Positions 34,324 to 46,239 of a stretch of 64,000 nt of DNA are shown here, one piece after another. A program made the translations under genes and the position numbers. How positions within the stretch are numbered: position 1 is the stretch's first letter; the number at the start of each line of letters is the position of its first letter. This stretch comes from Camellia lanceoleosa (taxonomy: Eukaryota > Streptophyta > Magnoliopsida > Ericales > Theaceae), in assembly GCA_025200525.1 (NCBI GenBank), contig CM045770.1, forward strand, positions 83,886,899 through 83,950,898, given 5' to 3'. The notes beneath the pieces are model-generated. The model saw nothing but the letters and a program-made list of their open reading frames with translations, was not told the origin of the DNA and made no database searches.

Positions 34324-35255
34324 AAGCGGAGCACACATATTGTCATTATTTTGTGCTTTTTGTGCCTTAAAAATAAATAAAACAAAATAAAATAAAAATT
34401 GGCCATCAATTTGAAAAGATAAGTTATTCTCAACCACTAATTTAAATGCATAAGCTTTTCCTATCCAAGTTCAACATTTCAAATGGCTAAGTTGCTCTTT
34501 GGTTTATCAAACTCATCAAAACAATGCTTAAAGATTGTTTTATTAGCCATTTAATTAAAATTAAATTTTGATGCGAATCACAAATCCAAAAAGGATTTTG
34601 AACACCAAGAACCATAGTACAAGATGGTCTTAAAAGTTCAAACAATTTGACATTTTGAATAATTTCAAAAAATTTAGATTCATGAACATTAAATTGTTTA
34701 TCATTCTTAGCCATGTTTGGCCGAGAACATGTTCTTTGGCCAACTAACATAAGATGTCCATGATTTGATTCTCTAAGAATGGGTTTTTTAACCCCCCAAG
34801 TCTTATATGGAACATTATTTTTGACCATGCTTGGCTTAACATGCTTTTTAGCCATATTATTTTCATAAATTGGCTCTTTAAAAATGAGTTTTTTGACCCT
34901 TCGAGCCATTGATTTTTTATTATTTTTAACCATGGAAAAATTCTAAAAAAAGTTCACCAATTTCGGCTATTAAAGCCTCAGTTAAAAATTTGGAAGTGAG
35001 AGTTGACAACTCATCATTCTATTGGTGAATTTTCATATCAAGTTGATGAATTTCTCCAATTAAATTGTGTCTTTTTTCTTCCACCAAATAATATTGTAAG
35101 GAATGAAAATTTATTTCATCAAAAAAATGAATCTCTTCTTGAAGATCCAAATTTTTTTGTTTATGCCAAAAGATTTCATCTAGGCTATTTAGAATGGACG
35201 AATCCAATTTATTTTTTATTTCTTATACTTGGCGTCCCACTAGCATGCCAAAAAT
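34324..35255 (-). pseudogene. Internal remnant between the inverted LTRs (gag-like leader)
   Basis: Reading down from 35255, minus-strand TGGCATGCTAGTGGGACG lies next to LTR copy B, in the position of a PBS and matching that of Tat element 1. Short frames follow: 35207-35019 (HNLIGEIHQLDMKIHQ) and 34933-34487 (148 codons, repeated KNN / RRVKKLIFKEPI and GVKKPILRES units). No pol domain is present. It looks like the start of a non-autonomous Tat-related element truncated by a rearrangement. Confidence 0.5.
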
Positions 35256-35923
35256 TGTTGGCTTATTTTTCCTACGAAGGAAAATACCATAAATGCGAGC
35301 GTGCCAGCAATGATTGAAAAATCCTTACAAATTAAATTCAAGTCAATTATCAAGCTACAAATTAAATTCAAGCCAATTATTAAACGATTGCGTTGACGGT
35401 TTTTTTGCCTCAACGAAGAGGACTTCAAAATTGCAAAGTGTAGGGAAAAGAAAAATTAAAAGGAAGAAGACGGAAAAAATAATTGAGTGAACGATCAAAG
35501 TAGCCATTAATTACTTCTACTTTTATGCTTTGAAAAGGAAGTCCATAAAATAAAATGTATGAAATATAAATTTATATTAAACTACTCCTAAGATAAGGAA
35601 ATGATAAGAAAAATATAAATCAATTATTTTTTATTTGAGTTGGTCCCTTTACAATGTAACAACGAATGACTATTTATAGACAAACATTTATAGGGAAAAA
35701 ACTACCTACTCTTCTACATCCTTCATTTCTTACTTTATGATCTTTCATGATCTTCCGTAACTTTCTTCAACCTCCACTTAATGTTCCATGTTCTCTACTT
35801 TGCTCTCCATCATTTTTTCACATTGCATAATTTTTCATAATCTCCAAATGAGTAAAAATATATCACATGTCCTGTAATTATATAAATAATAAATAATAAA
35901 ATTATAAATTTATGGTGTGGACA
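35256..35923 (-). repeat. LTR copy B of the inverted pair (668 bp)
   Basis: In plus orientation it begins TGTTGGCTTATTTTTCCTAC and ends TTTATGGTGTGGACA. The PBS-like sequence on its left makes it the 5' LTR of a minus-strand element. Its partner at 33670 is in the opposite orientation, not direct as in a normal element. Confidence 0.8.
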
Positions 35924-37569
35924 CTATCAATTTCACATTATTCTGAATGTGTTTTATGTATTTAAATTTTGTTCGTGAATCATTTTCTATTATCAAATTG
36001 AACACTCTAAATTCTTACTTAATTTTTTAAGTCTCCTTTGGACGTTTGACTTTTCAGTTTCAAAACAAGGCCAATTAAGCGCATTAATTATTCACATTTT
36101 TTCATATAATTAAAAAAAATTATTTTCAAACACATTAATATTTTTAGTTCAAAAAAACACATTAATATTTTTCACCGCATAACAAATTTTAAAAAATAAA
36201 GTCATTAAAAAAATCGAATTCCAAAGGAGACCTTGGTAACGAGACAAGAAACTTTATTACCCTATTTTATTATTATTATTATTATTATTCTATAAAGGCA
36301 GAGTGTCTTAGAAATCAGGTATTACATTATTGTAATCTATTTGATATCTCGAAGATCCACGAGAACTTTTTATTTAAAAAAAATATATATATATATCTAA
36401 TTTTATATACCACAAAAAATACTAATAATTAAAAAACAGATAAATCTTTTCAAATTTTTTATTATCAAAATTTTTTAGTAATAGTTTAATTTTTTGTACT
36501 AATAAAAACCCGTGCTATGTACGGGATGTAAAAAAATTAATAAAATATTTTTATATAGAATAATATAAATAGTTAGATGTTTGTATATCAATAATGAAAA
36601 CAAAAAAATATTAAAACCTACAGCTTAAGTTTTATAAATTTACCACAATTTATGTATTAATTTTTAATTTGTCATAAAAAGTTTTTTGAATAAATTTGTC
36701 ATAATTTCAATCATGTAACTTTTAACCTTCTTATTATAGTTATAAACTTGGACGAGTTTAATCCAAGTAACTCAAGTCAATGCTGGAATTTTTTAAAAAT
36801 TGGGTAATATAATTTTTAATTCAATGAGGACTTATGTAAAATTTAAAAATTCAAATAAATTTGAGTGGATTTGGACAGAGACACCAAGTAATCTGAGCAA
36901 TGAAAACAAAATTTCAAATTTAAATATATAAAGTTATTTGCTAATTCATTTTTTTATAATAAATAAGATTAATTAAAAATTTAATGTTAATAAACAAAAG
37001 CAAATACAATATGCTTAAGTTTTTCAGTAGAATTTTTTAATTTTTTTATGTTTAAAAAATACACCTTTTAGAAAGGAATCATCAAATAAGTTGATATTAA
37101 AAAAAATTACATTTTATAATGACATAAAATAATTTAAATATGATTTTTCAAAATTATTTTTAATTTAAAAATTATAACAAAATATTTAAATATAATAAAA
37201 TTAAATTTCTTACAAAATAAAAATATCTCGATAAAAAAAAGTAAGAATAAAATTTAGAATAGTATTCTCATTTGATCTGAAAATAATTATAAACGACCAA
37301 TAAATTATCACTAATAACCCTCATTTTTTTTAATAAAAAAAGATATTTCATGAACTATCACTTTTAATAGAAAAATAATATTTATTTTTACTTGTTTTAG
37401 CAAAAGTCACTTTTTAACAATTTGAGCTAAAAAATGTTCATTTTTTATTTTAGTTTATTTAATTGACAATTGAGAATAATTTTTTTTTTTAATAAGATCC
37501 ACCATATTTCGCAGGTATTAAAAAGTCTAGATGAACAATAAAGAAAATATTTGAGACCCACAAACAGAC
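35924..37569. other. AT-rich intergenic sequence
   Basis: No gene supported. The part at about 37,300-37,520 is a diverged paralogue of the sequence that flanks Tat element 2 at 37,965-38,027 and 56,573-56,740, and shows what that site looked like before insertion. Confidence 0.55.
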
Positions 37570-37795
37570 TTGAGATTCTCTCATTAGACTCTCTCCTTGC
37601 CTTTTTACTTGCAATGGTGGAGATGCACTTTGAATTGATCCAATGATTCAGATTTAGCTATTTAAAAATTAAAAAATTAAAAAAAAAATCAAATTTTCTT
37701 TTCTCGTCCAAATCTGAACCATTGAATCAACTCAAGGTGTATCTCAACCATTGCCAATAGGGAGGCAAGGAGAGAGCTCAAGAAGAGGATCTCAA
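37570..37795. mobile_element. Fold-back / MITE-like element with arms of about 88 bp
   Basis: The left arm starts TTGAGATTCTCTCATTAGAC and the right arm, read inward, TTGAGATCCTCTTCTTGAGC. The arms stay similar (CTCTCTCCTTGCC, GCAATGG, TTGA.TTGAT.CAATG, TTCAGATTT) for about 88 bp and enclose an A-rich loop. The flanks do not give an obvious target duplication, so the family is open. Confidence 0.7.
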
Positions 37796-38027
37796 CTCCA
37801 AAAAACAGACACCCACAATTGTACCCACATGATATGGTATTATATCATATGTATCAACTCTTGATTTGTTGTACACTCAATGACATGGAGCCTAGCTCTC
37901 TTGCCATATTATTATGGGTGAAAGCGCAGGTCTATAGCATTATTGGAACAATTATCATTGTAACTCTCATTTTTTTTATTATATAAAAAGAATAAGTTTC
38001 ACCCGCCATCATTTTTTAATAGAAAAA

Positions 38028-38403
38028 TGTGGAGATGTGGTTTGGAAATACTCCATAATCCAATCAGACGTCCCTAATCCTCTGATTGCTACCTGAAAAA
38101 AAGATGAAAACTCCGGTCAGGGGTGCCGAAATTAGCACTCCGACGGACAAGTTAGTATTTTCTCTAGTTTTCTTCTCTTTTAAGTTATTTCATATCTTCT
38201 CACATACCTCTTTTAGTTGACATTCCTTCCTTTTTATATTACCTAGTCGGCCTTCCAATTGAGTGTTGGCTCCTATTCGGCTCCTTATTTGGCTGATTCG
38301 TTTATTCGGCTTCACGAGCCCTTGGTTAGGGCCGAATTGCTTTTGGCTTGATGTTAATCAAATGCCTTCGCCTCTTCCTAATTGATTTAATTCGGCCTCC
38401 ACA
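38028..38403 (-). repeat. 3' LTR of Tat element 2 (376 bp)
   Basis: In plus orientation it begins TGTGGAGATGTGGTTTGG and ends TTCGGCCTCCACA. It lacks a 47-bp segment present in the other LTR; the segment is bounded by ATTACCT repeats. Confidence 0.9.
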
Positions 38404-38416
38404 ATTGCCCCCCGAA
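38404..38416 (-). other. Polypurine tract, Tat element 2
   Basis: Minus-strand TTCGGGGGGCAAT directly upstream of the 3' LTR. Confidence 0.7.
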
Positions 38417-38867
38417 CATTCGACTAATACCAATTAGCCGGCATGTTTGGTTTTGCGTATAGAAAGTCAAAAGTACGGCACTCACACTTCTTCCAATACC
38501 GAAACATCATAATGAACACGGTTTTAGAAATCATTATAATTTCCCGCCCCTTCTTACACGTTGCTCATTTAATGCGATACAAAACCGCACTGTCTTTTTG
38601 ACTATTTTTTGAATGTGCAAGGCTTTTTGGTTCTTTCACAGTGTCACTCCTCCTTCAAGACCTTTGCGACTTCTACCTGCTCCCCATTGTCCTTCTCTCT
38701 CTAAACTGTAAGTTCTTTTCTTCTTTGTATTTCTTTCTCATTCCAGCTCCCATTTTCTTGTTCGTTTTTAGTTAGCGTATTTTTTATTTCGATTTAAACG
38801 AAACACCTAAAAGATCTCCTTTTTGCAGACCGTATTTATGCCTTTCGGCACCATTTCTCAGTTCTAG

Positions 38868-39955
38868 ATGACATCCATCTGTCACTCATGGCGGACAGTG
38901 TAGTTGATATGGAGAGGGTTGATGCAAGTACGATTATTTTTCCACTCCTATCAATCGCTAAGGGTGGAATTTATTTCCCCCTTCATCCGTTTCTGAGGGC
39001 CGTTCTTCGTACTGGGGTCTTCTCCCTTCATAGCCAAACATAATTTTTTTTCAAATCATAATGGGCATAATAGAATTAAATCGTCGACTTAGGATTAACT
39101 TAGGAATTCCTACTATTCGGTATTGTTATGCCCTGGCGAAATCTTCTGGTCGGCAGGGATGCTACTTCCTCAGGGCCAAGGACACTGATTCACCACTTGG
39201 TGACTATGCTTGCTAGCTCTGGTAAGCATGTTGATGACGTCATGGTCGTTGTCCAAGGTAACTAGGAATTCGGTGAAAGTGAAGATTGCCTGGATCTTGT
39301 GCCTAGGCAAAAAGGCGATCCAGGTGGCCGTACAAACTCTTTTTTTTTTTTTTTTGGATGCATTTCTTATATGTTTACTCGGCTTCGATTCCATGAACTT
39401 AAAGTTTCGTTTGTGCAGGTAACGATCAGAAGAAAGCACTCACTTCAACCGACGACGCTGTACTTGAACAAGTCAAAATCGCGCTCAAATTCTTTGGACG
39501 TCCAAACCTTCAAAAGCAAGGGCGGGCCGCCTACGTGTTACTTTGATACGATCCAACGTATTCGACTTTTTCTACTACATATCACATTCCAATTCCAAGG
39601 GGTGAGCAGCATCTTACGGCACTCATCTTCCCAAACTTCAAGAGCCTTAGGGACATCGGCCTTGAAGGTTCAGACTCAGACGCAGGCGGTGAAGTCGGCG
39701 ATCAGGCCGCTGAGCAACCGAGTCAGTCCAGCTCGAACAGGTCTGAGGGTCGTCTGGGGAAGGAAGTTGACACGGCTCTTAACTTAGCCTTGAAGAAGTC
39801 GGCTTCAACCTTTCATCCACTTCAAGCCGAATTGACACGTCATTAGAAGATGATATTTTCACCGATCTAAAAGACCTACCCGACACAAATCCTGAAAAAC
39901 ATGGCTGGGGAATCGCTCGCGCAGATGGAAAGAAGGAAAAATGCCAAAAAGATGG
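38868..39955 (+). pseudogene. Antisense ORF of Tat element 2, 5' part (Transposase_28-like)
   Basis: Plus-strand coding-like sequence opposite to gag-pol. After an ATG at 38868 (MTSICHSWRT...) or 38888 it reads YFPLHPFLRAVLRTGVFSL, then IELNRRLRINLGIPTIRYCY and QGCYFLRAKD, resembling the family described as putative gypsy-type transposon (Transposase_28). The upstream segment has splice-like sites, and an intron-like stretch near 39,330-39,419 ends TTCGTTTGTGCAG. Stops and a frameshift occur near 39,040-39,110. The frame ending EKCQKDG at 39955 is interrupted by solo LTR A and continues at 44413. Confidence 0.55.
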
Positions 39956-40931
39956 TGTAGACACCCCATTTTTTACCACCCTTAAGACTTGGGCGCTACT
40001 GATGGTTTGCTCGGTGATGAAAGATGTGCAGGGCAAAGGTTCAATTTCTTTGGCAATGAGAGGGTCAAATCCCAACTTCACACCCCATTTTGGACCAAAG
40101 CTATTTTGAATGGTTTTTAGACCATAAAACCCTCTCTTTCAAAACTTTTTTGAAATAACGTTTCTGCGATGTTCCGAGGCTCGCATTTTGTCAAACGTTG
40201 TACTTTTTGGTAAACCGAGCAAGGACAAAGTGAAAATGAATGAAAAAGAGATGAAATCTTTGAAAAATCTTTCAAAACACCTTTCTTAGGGGTTTGAAGT
40301 TGAAGAAAAGGGGAAAAGAGATAAGAAACCAAGTTGGAGAAGAAGATAGGCAAGAAACGCTAAGAGAGGGACGAGCAGTCCTCGCTAAATCAAGCTTATC
40401 TGTCTATACACTTGGAGTTAAGCTATGAGGCCACCACCGTTGGAAATAAGACTTCTGAGGCTTCATTTTTCATTCAAGAATCTCTTAAATCCGAGTCCGG
40501 AGGGCGGAGATATGATTGGTTGAAGTGGGGGATCATCCCGGTTGGACCAAAACTGAGCAGCCTTCACCAAAACAAGCATAAATTTTTGCAAAATTGGAAT
40601 TTTGATGCAAGTCTGGTGCCATTGGAAAGCTTACTTCTGGGGCTTCAATTTTGACACAAGAATGACCTGAAAACGAGTTCATATGAAGAAGTTATGCCCA
40701 TTTGAAATTGGACCTGCAGAGTAGATTTTTCCTGCCAACCGACCAGAACAGATGGCCGACCGACCAGTTAAAGTGGCCGGCCAACCAATTTTGCTGGCCA
40801 ACGACCTTCCGAAGTATTCTATAGATTGAATGCATGCCAGCTGTGCCAGCTGGAATGCACAGACTCTGCTCCCCCGTGCATAAGTATGGTTGTTTTGCAC
40901 CTTTGACCCCTTATTTTGCACCCTTTGCTCA

Positions 40932-41054
40932 AAGCTTCTTGAGGAAGCTTTGACCCCTTGTCTTAGCTTCCTTAGGAAGCTTGCACCTTTGGGGATAGCT
41001 TCCATTGGAAGCTTGATCCCTTTGACCCATTCACTTAGCTTCCTTGAGAAGCTT
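40932..41054. repeat. Four near-palindromic AGCTTCC..GGAAGCT motifs upstream of the LTR TATA box
   Basis: AAGCTTCTTGAGGAAGCTT at 40932-40950, AGCTTCCTTAGGAAGCTT at 40965-40982, AGCTTCCATTGGAAGCTT at 40997-41014 and AGCTTCCTTGAGAAGCTT at 41037-41054. Spacing is 33, 32 and 40 bp. The TATATAA box follows 18 bp after the last copy. Confidence 0.88.
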
Positions 41055-41071
41055 TACATAATTCCTTTGCC

Positions 41072-41078
41072 TATATAA
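41072..41078 (+). promoter_or_regulatory. TATA box of solo LTR A
   Basis: TATATAA in context TGCCTATATAAGAGAACC, about 1.1 kb into the LTR. It is the expected RNA polymerase II promoter of the parental retrotransposon. Confidence 0.6.
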
Positions 41079-44000
41079 GAGAACCATCCCCTCCTTTGTC
41101 TTGGTTCAGCAAAATCCAGACCTAATACACATATATATCTTATATACACCTTCTCTCTCTATATCTCCCTCTCTCTCTCTTCATTTGTGTGTGTTTGAGG
41201 GCCTAAAAGGGTGATTTGTTCTTACTTTTGCACTAAGACACACACCATTACACCACACTTCGACTTTGGGAGGTGTTGAGGGTTTGTTCTTGAAGTTTTG
41301 GGCTGGTTTTGATCAGGAGAAGGTGGCTAGACCTGCTGTTTTTGAGGTGTTCTTCAAGAGTAACACTTTTGCTTTATTTTTCCTAATCTTGCACTAGCTT
41401 TTACCCTATCTTGCATACTGATTCAAGATTTGTGTATAACTGAAAAAACTCTTTTTTTGAGCCCCTCTTGAAGTTTGATTGAGGGCACATTTCTGTTTGG
41501 GGTCATCTTTCCCTTTGCATGCTTCATTTCCTCATGATTAGGGCTATGCATTAGAGCATTTGTATTGGCCTTGTTTTGGCCTCTTAGCCACTAAAATCCA
41601 GTGGATTTTCAGTGGCTTTGATGTGCCTTTAAGCTCCAAAATCATAGAGGGGTGACCCTCTCACCCCTCATTCTCTTTACTAGCTTTGTTGACCTTCCAA
41701 AGGGGCTCCAACTTGCTTGTTTTGAAGTCACTTTCCAGGCCCTATTATGTGAGTTTTAAGGTCTGTCTTGACTCTGTCTGGGGCCCCTTTGGTCATATTC
41801 TATGTCTTTGATGCATGTGTAGAGCAATCCCATTCAAGGCCTTTCAAAGGGCCTTCCATTTGCATGTTTCTTGGACCAATTCCAAGGCCTATTTGGTGAG
41901 TTTTAGGGCTGTCATAATCCACTTCCAGAGGTGGTTCTGCCTTTTTGTTTGTCCATCATGTATGCTTAGAGTAACCCACTCCATAGCCCTCCAAAGGAGC
42001 CCATCATTTTTGCATGCATTGGCTACATTTCAGTGGTTATTTGGGCATATTTTGACATGTTTTCTTCACTGTTTTTGGCTGGTTTTGTGACTTCTCTTGT
42101 GCTTCATATACGTGCCATGTAAACCATGTCTACTAGCCTAGGTTGCATGTTGCTTTAGCCCTTCATGTTAGCACTTTTTGGCCATGCTTTGAACTAATAT
42201 TGTGCATATTTTGGTACTGCCTTGGCTCTGTTCTTGTACTTCATGATCAAATAATGCTTGCTTTGCATAGTTATAGTTCAATGCATTGGACTAGTTTTGA
42301 GTTTCGGGGCTTATTTCATACATTGGGTGCCATATTTCCATGATTCGGGACCATTGTGCATCATTTTCCAATGTTGGAAATTACATGTTTGTATGACATC
42401 TTGCATCCCTTGCCATGCTTTGGTAGAGTGGCATTTGATGCCTTAGGTTCGGTCCATTGCATTCGCAAATGTGTGCACCCATTTCGGTTGTCTCATTTCC
42501 ATCACATGACCACTGATTTTGGTATGCTTGCGAGCTATCCATGTTAGTTTAAGTCCATCATCGCATGTTGTTGCATGCCATGTTTGTTTACACGTCTAAG
42601 TTGTGTGCCTATTGCATATTAGATGCATTGCATAATCATGTTGCATTAGCCTTGCTTGCATGCTTAGGTTGCATTACATTGTGCATGGATCCCTTGCCTC
42701 TTGATCAAGCATGATAGAGGTTGGGGCCTTTGATGTGTTTTGTGTGTGCATTTCATTTGATATTGAAGTTGCACACTTGGCTCTTGGGCCATCATGCATT
42801 GAAATGTGTGATTGATGGCCCGAGGGTCGAGAGCCATACTCCCTTAAGTCCATAACATGATAAAGGAGTGTGGTTGGTACATACATTGCTTGAAATGCAT
42901 TGCCATGCCTTGTTTTGCCCTCTGCTGCTGTCAAAACAGGATTCTGCAGGAAGCTTTGGCCGACCGACCATCTGCAGTGCCGACCGGCCATCCATCAGTG
43001 GCCGATAGCTTAATCAGTGGCCGGTGAGCATTCCCCATGGCCAGTGGCCATTCTTCTCAGCCGGTGGTGTTCCCCAGTGTCCATGGAGCATACCTTAGGA
43101 GTTGTGCAATTTTCAGAGGAGCAGAGCAGGGAAAACAGAGGCAACTTGTGCATGGCAGTGGCTTTCCGAGCGGAGCCGAGAACGCATTGCATTGGGCCCT
43201 CTTCCCGAGGCTGTTTACTGCTTTATTAGATTAGTTAATTAGCTTAACTAGTTTAATTAGTCTGTAATATTTAATTAGCTTGTAGGTTAATTAATTGTAT
43301 TATTCTTTCGGTTCCTCCAAGCGAGGGCGAATTTGTAATAAGTGTGGGTACGTGTGTGCATGTCTTCTAACCCCCACTTCATTCTCCCTTTTACTTACCT
43401 GCTTTTGATGGTTAGTGTTAGGGCATATTTAAATTAGCATCCTTATGCTATGCATGCGTGCATTCATTTATTTGTCTTGCATGCACCGGCCACAAGATCA
43501 TGCTAACTGCATTGTATTTCAAATTCCAAATTGAATACGTGTTATTTGTAGCATCTCACATGCCATTCTTAGATTAGCCAAGCCTATTATAGTTGCATCT
43601 TGCGTGTGTTGCATTAGCCATCTCAACATGAACTAGGATCATGCATATGATTACTAACTAGTTTCTGTTTTGGCTTGGAGTACTCGGTAAGCATTTATGT
43701 TTTAGCATCCTTGCATGAGTGTGAGTGTTGCCATGATAGCATGATTACCATGAGGCTAGTTGCTTATGTGATATAACTGCTTGAATGCCTGTGGATGGAG
43801 GTTGAGTTACTTAAATTGGAATAATGTATTGAATGCGAGTTTTAAGCCCACTTGAAAGTGGCAAAACCATATTTTCTAAGTTCACTTGAGGGTGGCAAAA
43901 CTCATGTCTTAGCCTACTTACGGGTAGCACCATCAAACCATTTTTAAATAGACAAACATGAAATGTTTTGTTCCAATTTAGACGACTTAGTCTATACTTG

Positions 44001-44412
44001 TTTGTTGTGCGCATCACATAGTAAATCTAGGCTAATAACCAGAATAAGAACGCATAATATCTTCAAAACAAGATATCATGGTTAGTAGAAGCCGATCTTC
44101 GGATCGGGCGAGAGGGGGTGCTCATAGCTGACCTTCCCCAATCGTACCCAAGCTCTCGAGCCGAGGCAACTTTGGTGATGACGGACACGTGGCCTTAGGC
44201 AAACGAGTCAAAATTTCCTAAATTCCCCTATTAAAAAATATTTAGGTGGCGACTCTGTATCTGGCAAAGCAGTCCATGTTTGGCACTTCTTTTCTAAAAA
44301 TCTGTTTTCTCAAAACGATTTGTTGGATTTGGACTCTTTGGTTCAGATTAAGAACCGTGACGAATTGAGTCCGAACTGTAGCACGGAGGCCCTCACGCGG
44401 GGCGCGTCTACA

Positions 44413-44840
44413 GATGGCATGACGATGGCATCTCTGAGAGCCGACTCCGAGGTTAGGAAGGCAGAAGAGAAACGAGCTAAGGCCAACGCTAAGGAAGAAA
44501 AAGCCAAGAGCGCCGACCTATTCAGGGCGGCCATCGAGGAGAGGGCGAATATGAGCGATGATACGCTCAAATTGGCCAAAGAGGCAATCGCAAGGCTAGA
44601 GGCTGACTTGGAAGAATCGAAGAAAGCAAAAGAAATCGCCAACTCTTAGATTTCCAAGGCGTTTGAAGCCGGAGAGAACGCTGCCATGGAAAAGTACGTG
44701 GAGGAGGTGCCCAAGTTTGAAAATCGGGGCTTCAAACACGACTGCTTAAAGCCTTGGCTGCCGCTAACATGACATTGGGGCAACCGATTCCATACGAGCA
44801 GCTAGATGTTGAGCCATTGGAATCAGACCCCGAAGAATAA
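44413..44840 (+). pseudogene. Antisense ORF of Tat element 2, 3' part (coiled coil)
   Basis: Joining 39955 to 44418 (removing solo LTR A and one GATGG) restores the frame across the site. The sequence then encodes a long charged helix (SEVRKAEEKRAKANAKEEK, LAKEAIARLEADLEESKKAK), a stop at 44650, then FEAGENAAMEKYVEEV and FENRGFKHDCLK, a frameshift, and the C-terminus YEQLDVEPLESDPEE with a stop at 44838-44840. A second, more decayed copy of this C-terminal part is at 46240-46719. Confidence 0.6.
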
Positions 44841-45079
44841 AATAGAGCTAGTCTAATTTTACTTTATGTTAAGCATCTTTTGTATGTAGTTTTGTAGGTT
44901 TTTGTTCATTTTGTTTGTAAGTTTTTCGTAGGGCAGTTTTCATGTGTAAAGTAACTGTTTGTCTTTTGTATCCAGTTTATTAATGAAAATCGCCCTTTTT
45001 GTCTCTATTATGAATTTGCTAATTTAGATTGATGGATAAGTAGGACAATGTACCATAATTCCACATTAAATTTAACCTT

Positions 45080-45575
45080 TCTACATTTGGTTATAACATA
45101 ATCTGCCAAATCAAGTATACAGCTCAATGCTAAGCTTGTCTGGCCAAGTGGGGCAGTTGTGATTTGGCTATAACATAATATGCCAAATAATCATATATTT
45201 TCCCTTGCTCCATTTGGATGTCCTTTTAGCGCCGAATAACACATACGATTTGCAACGTTAACATAATCTACCCAATAAAATATACAGCTCAATGCTAAGC
45301 TTGTCTGGCCAAGTGGGGCAATGTAATGTGATTCGACTATAACATAATATGCCGAATAATCATATATTTGCCCTTGCTCTATTTGGATATCCTTTTAGAG
45401 CTAAATAACACATACGGTTTGCAACGTTAACATAATCTGCTGAATAAAATATACGGCTCATTGCCAAGCTCGTTTGGCCAGATGGGGTAGTGTGACGTGA
45501 TTCGGTTATGACATAATATGCCAAATAATCATATATTTGCCCTTGCCTCATTTGGATGTCATTCTAAACCCGATT
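45080..45575. repeat. About 168-bp tandem repeat, three copies
   Basis: Units are marked by AGCTCAATGCTAAGCTTGTC at 45121 and 45286 and by a variant starting GGCTCATTGCCAAGC at 45455 (165-169 bp apart). Each also has TATAACATAATATGCC and AATCATATATTT blocks. It lies between the two antisense-ORF copies in the 3' non-coding part of Tat element 2. Confidence 0.88.
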
Positions 45576-46230
45576 ACAGACGCAGGGTTAGCAGCGGGGC
45601 ACATCAGAAATGCTATATTCGCAATTAATGAACGAGGTATCTATTATTTAAGAGGTCCCATGCATCATGGAGCTGATCTAGCACAAACGACGAAAGAGGT
45701 AGTCGATAATTTCATAGCAAGCAGAAACTCGAGTGTCGACTATGATCGTGAGCGGGGCCATAGATATCTCAGAGGTTGTTCTTCAACAGTAAAGGAGAAT
45801 AAAGGAGCTTGGCGGAGTTGGACGCTGAGATGCATCGTGCTGCTGGGGGCGAAGCTCAGAGAACAAAAAATGTGACAGCAGAGGGGAGAGAGAGACGTTG
45901 GTCACCCAGACGTCGAAGTAAGTCTCCCAGAAGAGGTGATGTAGTGCGGTCCTCCAAAGATGGGGCTCAGCGATAAGGGAGCTCAAAGACCTTGAGTGGA
46001 CATGCTACTACGCGAGGTAAGCCGAGCAGACCGCCACGCCTGCTAAGCTTTTCGGTCCTTATTGGGAACAAGCCAATGACCGAAACAGACTCAAATATCC
46101 ATGACCCTAATGTGGAGGTGGAATTCACGCGGCAAATATTTCCACCAAAGGCGTAGCAGTACTCTCTTGTCGGCCGGGGTAATTACAAGATATTCAGGAA
46201 ATGTATACATGGGTCGATCTGTGGACTTTA
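45576..46230 (+). pseudogene. Unrecognised coding-like remnant in Tat element 2
   Basis: Better GC content than its surroundings and basic, Arg/Ser-rich translations (RRWSPRRRSKSPRRG-like after one frame change, near 45,890-45,950). It is broken by several stops and no family is recognised. It could be part of the second antisense-ORF copy or a displaced gag fragment. Confidence 0.35.
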
Positions 46231-46239
46231 CAGCGCATA

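Larger units (their letters stand above)
39956..44412 (+). mobile_element. Solo LTR A, 4457 bp, plus orientation
   Basis: Begins TGTAGACACCCCATTTTTTA and ends GGGGCGCGTCTACA, flanked by a perfect 5-bp target duplication GATGG (39951-39955 and 44413-44417). No PBS, gag or pol lies within or next to it, so it is a solo LTR left by recombination between two LTRs. A TATATAA box sits at 41072-41078, just after four near-palindromes, with a CT-rich tract after it (about 41,150-41,185). An (AT-rich) TTAATTAG-repeat stretch lies at 43,228-43,300. It is homologous to solo LTR B in inverted orientation. Confidence 0.88.

Noticed and set aside
34324..35255. A normal LTR retrotransposon between 33,670 and 35,923
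   Set aside because: The two LTRs are inverted relative to each other and have no shared target duplication.
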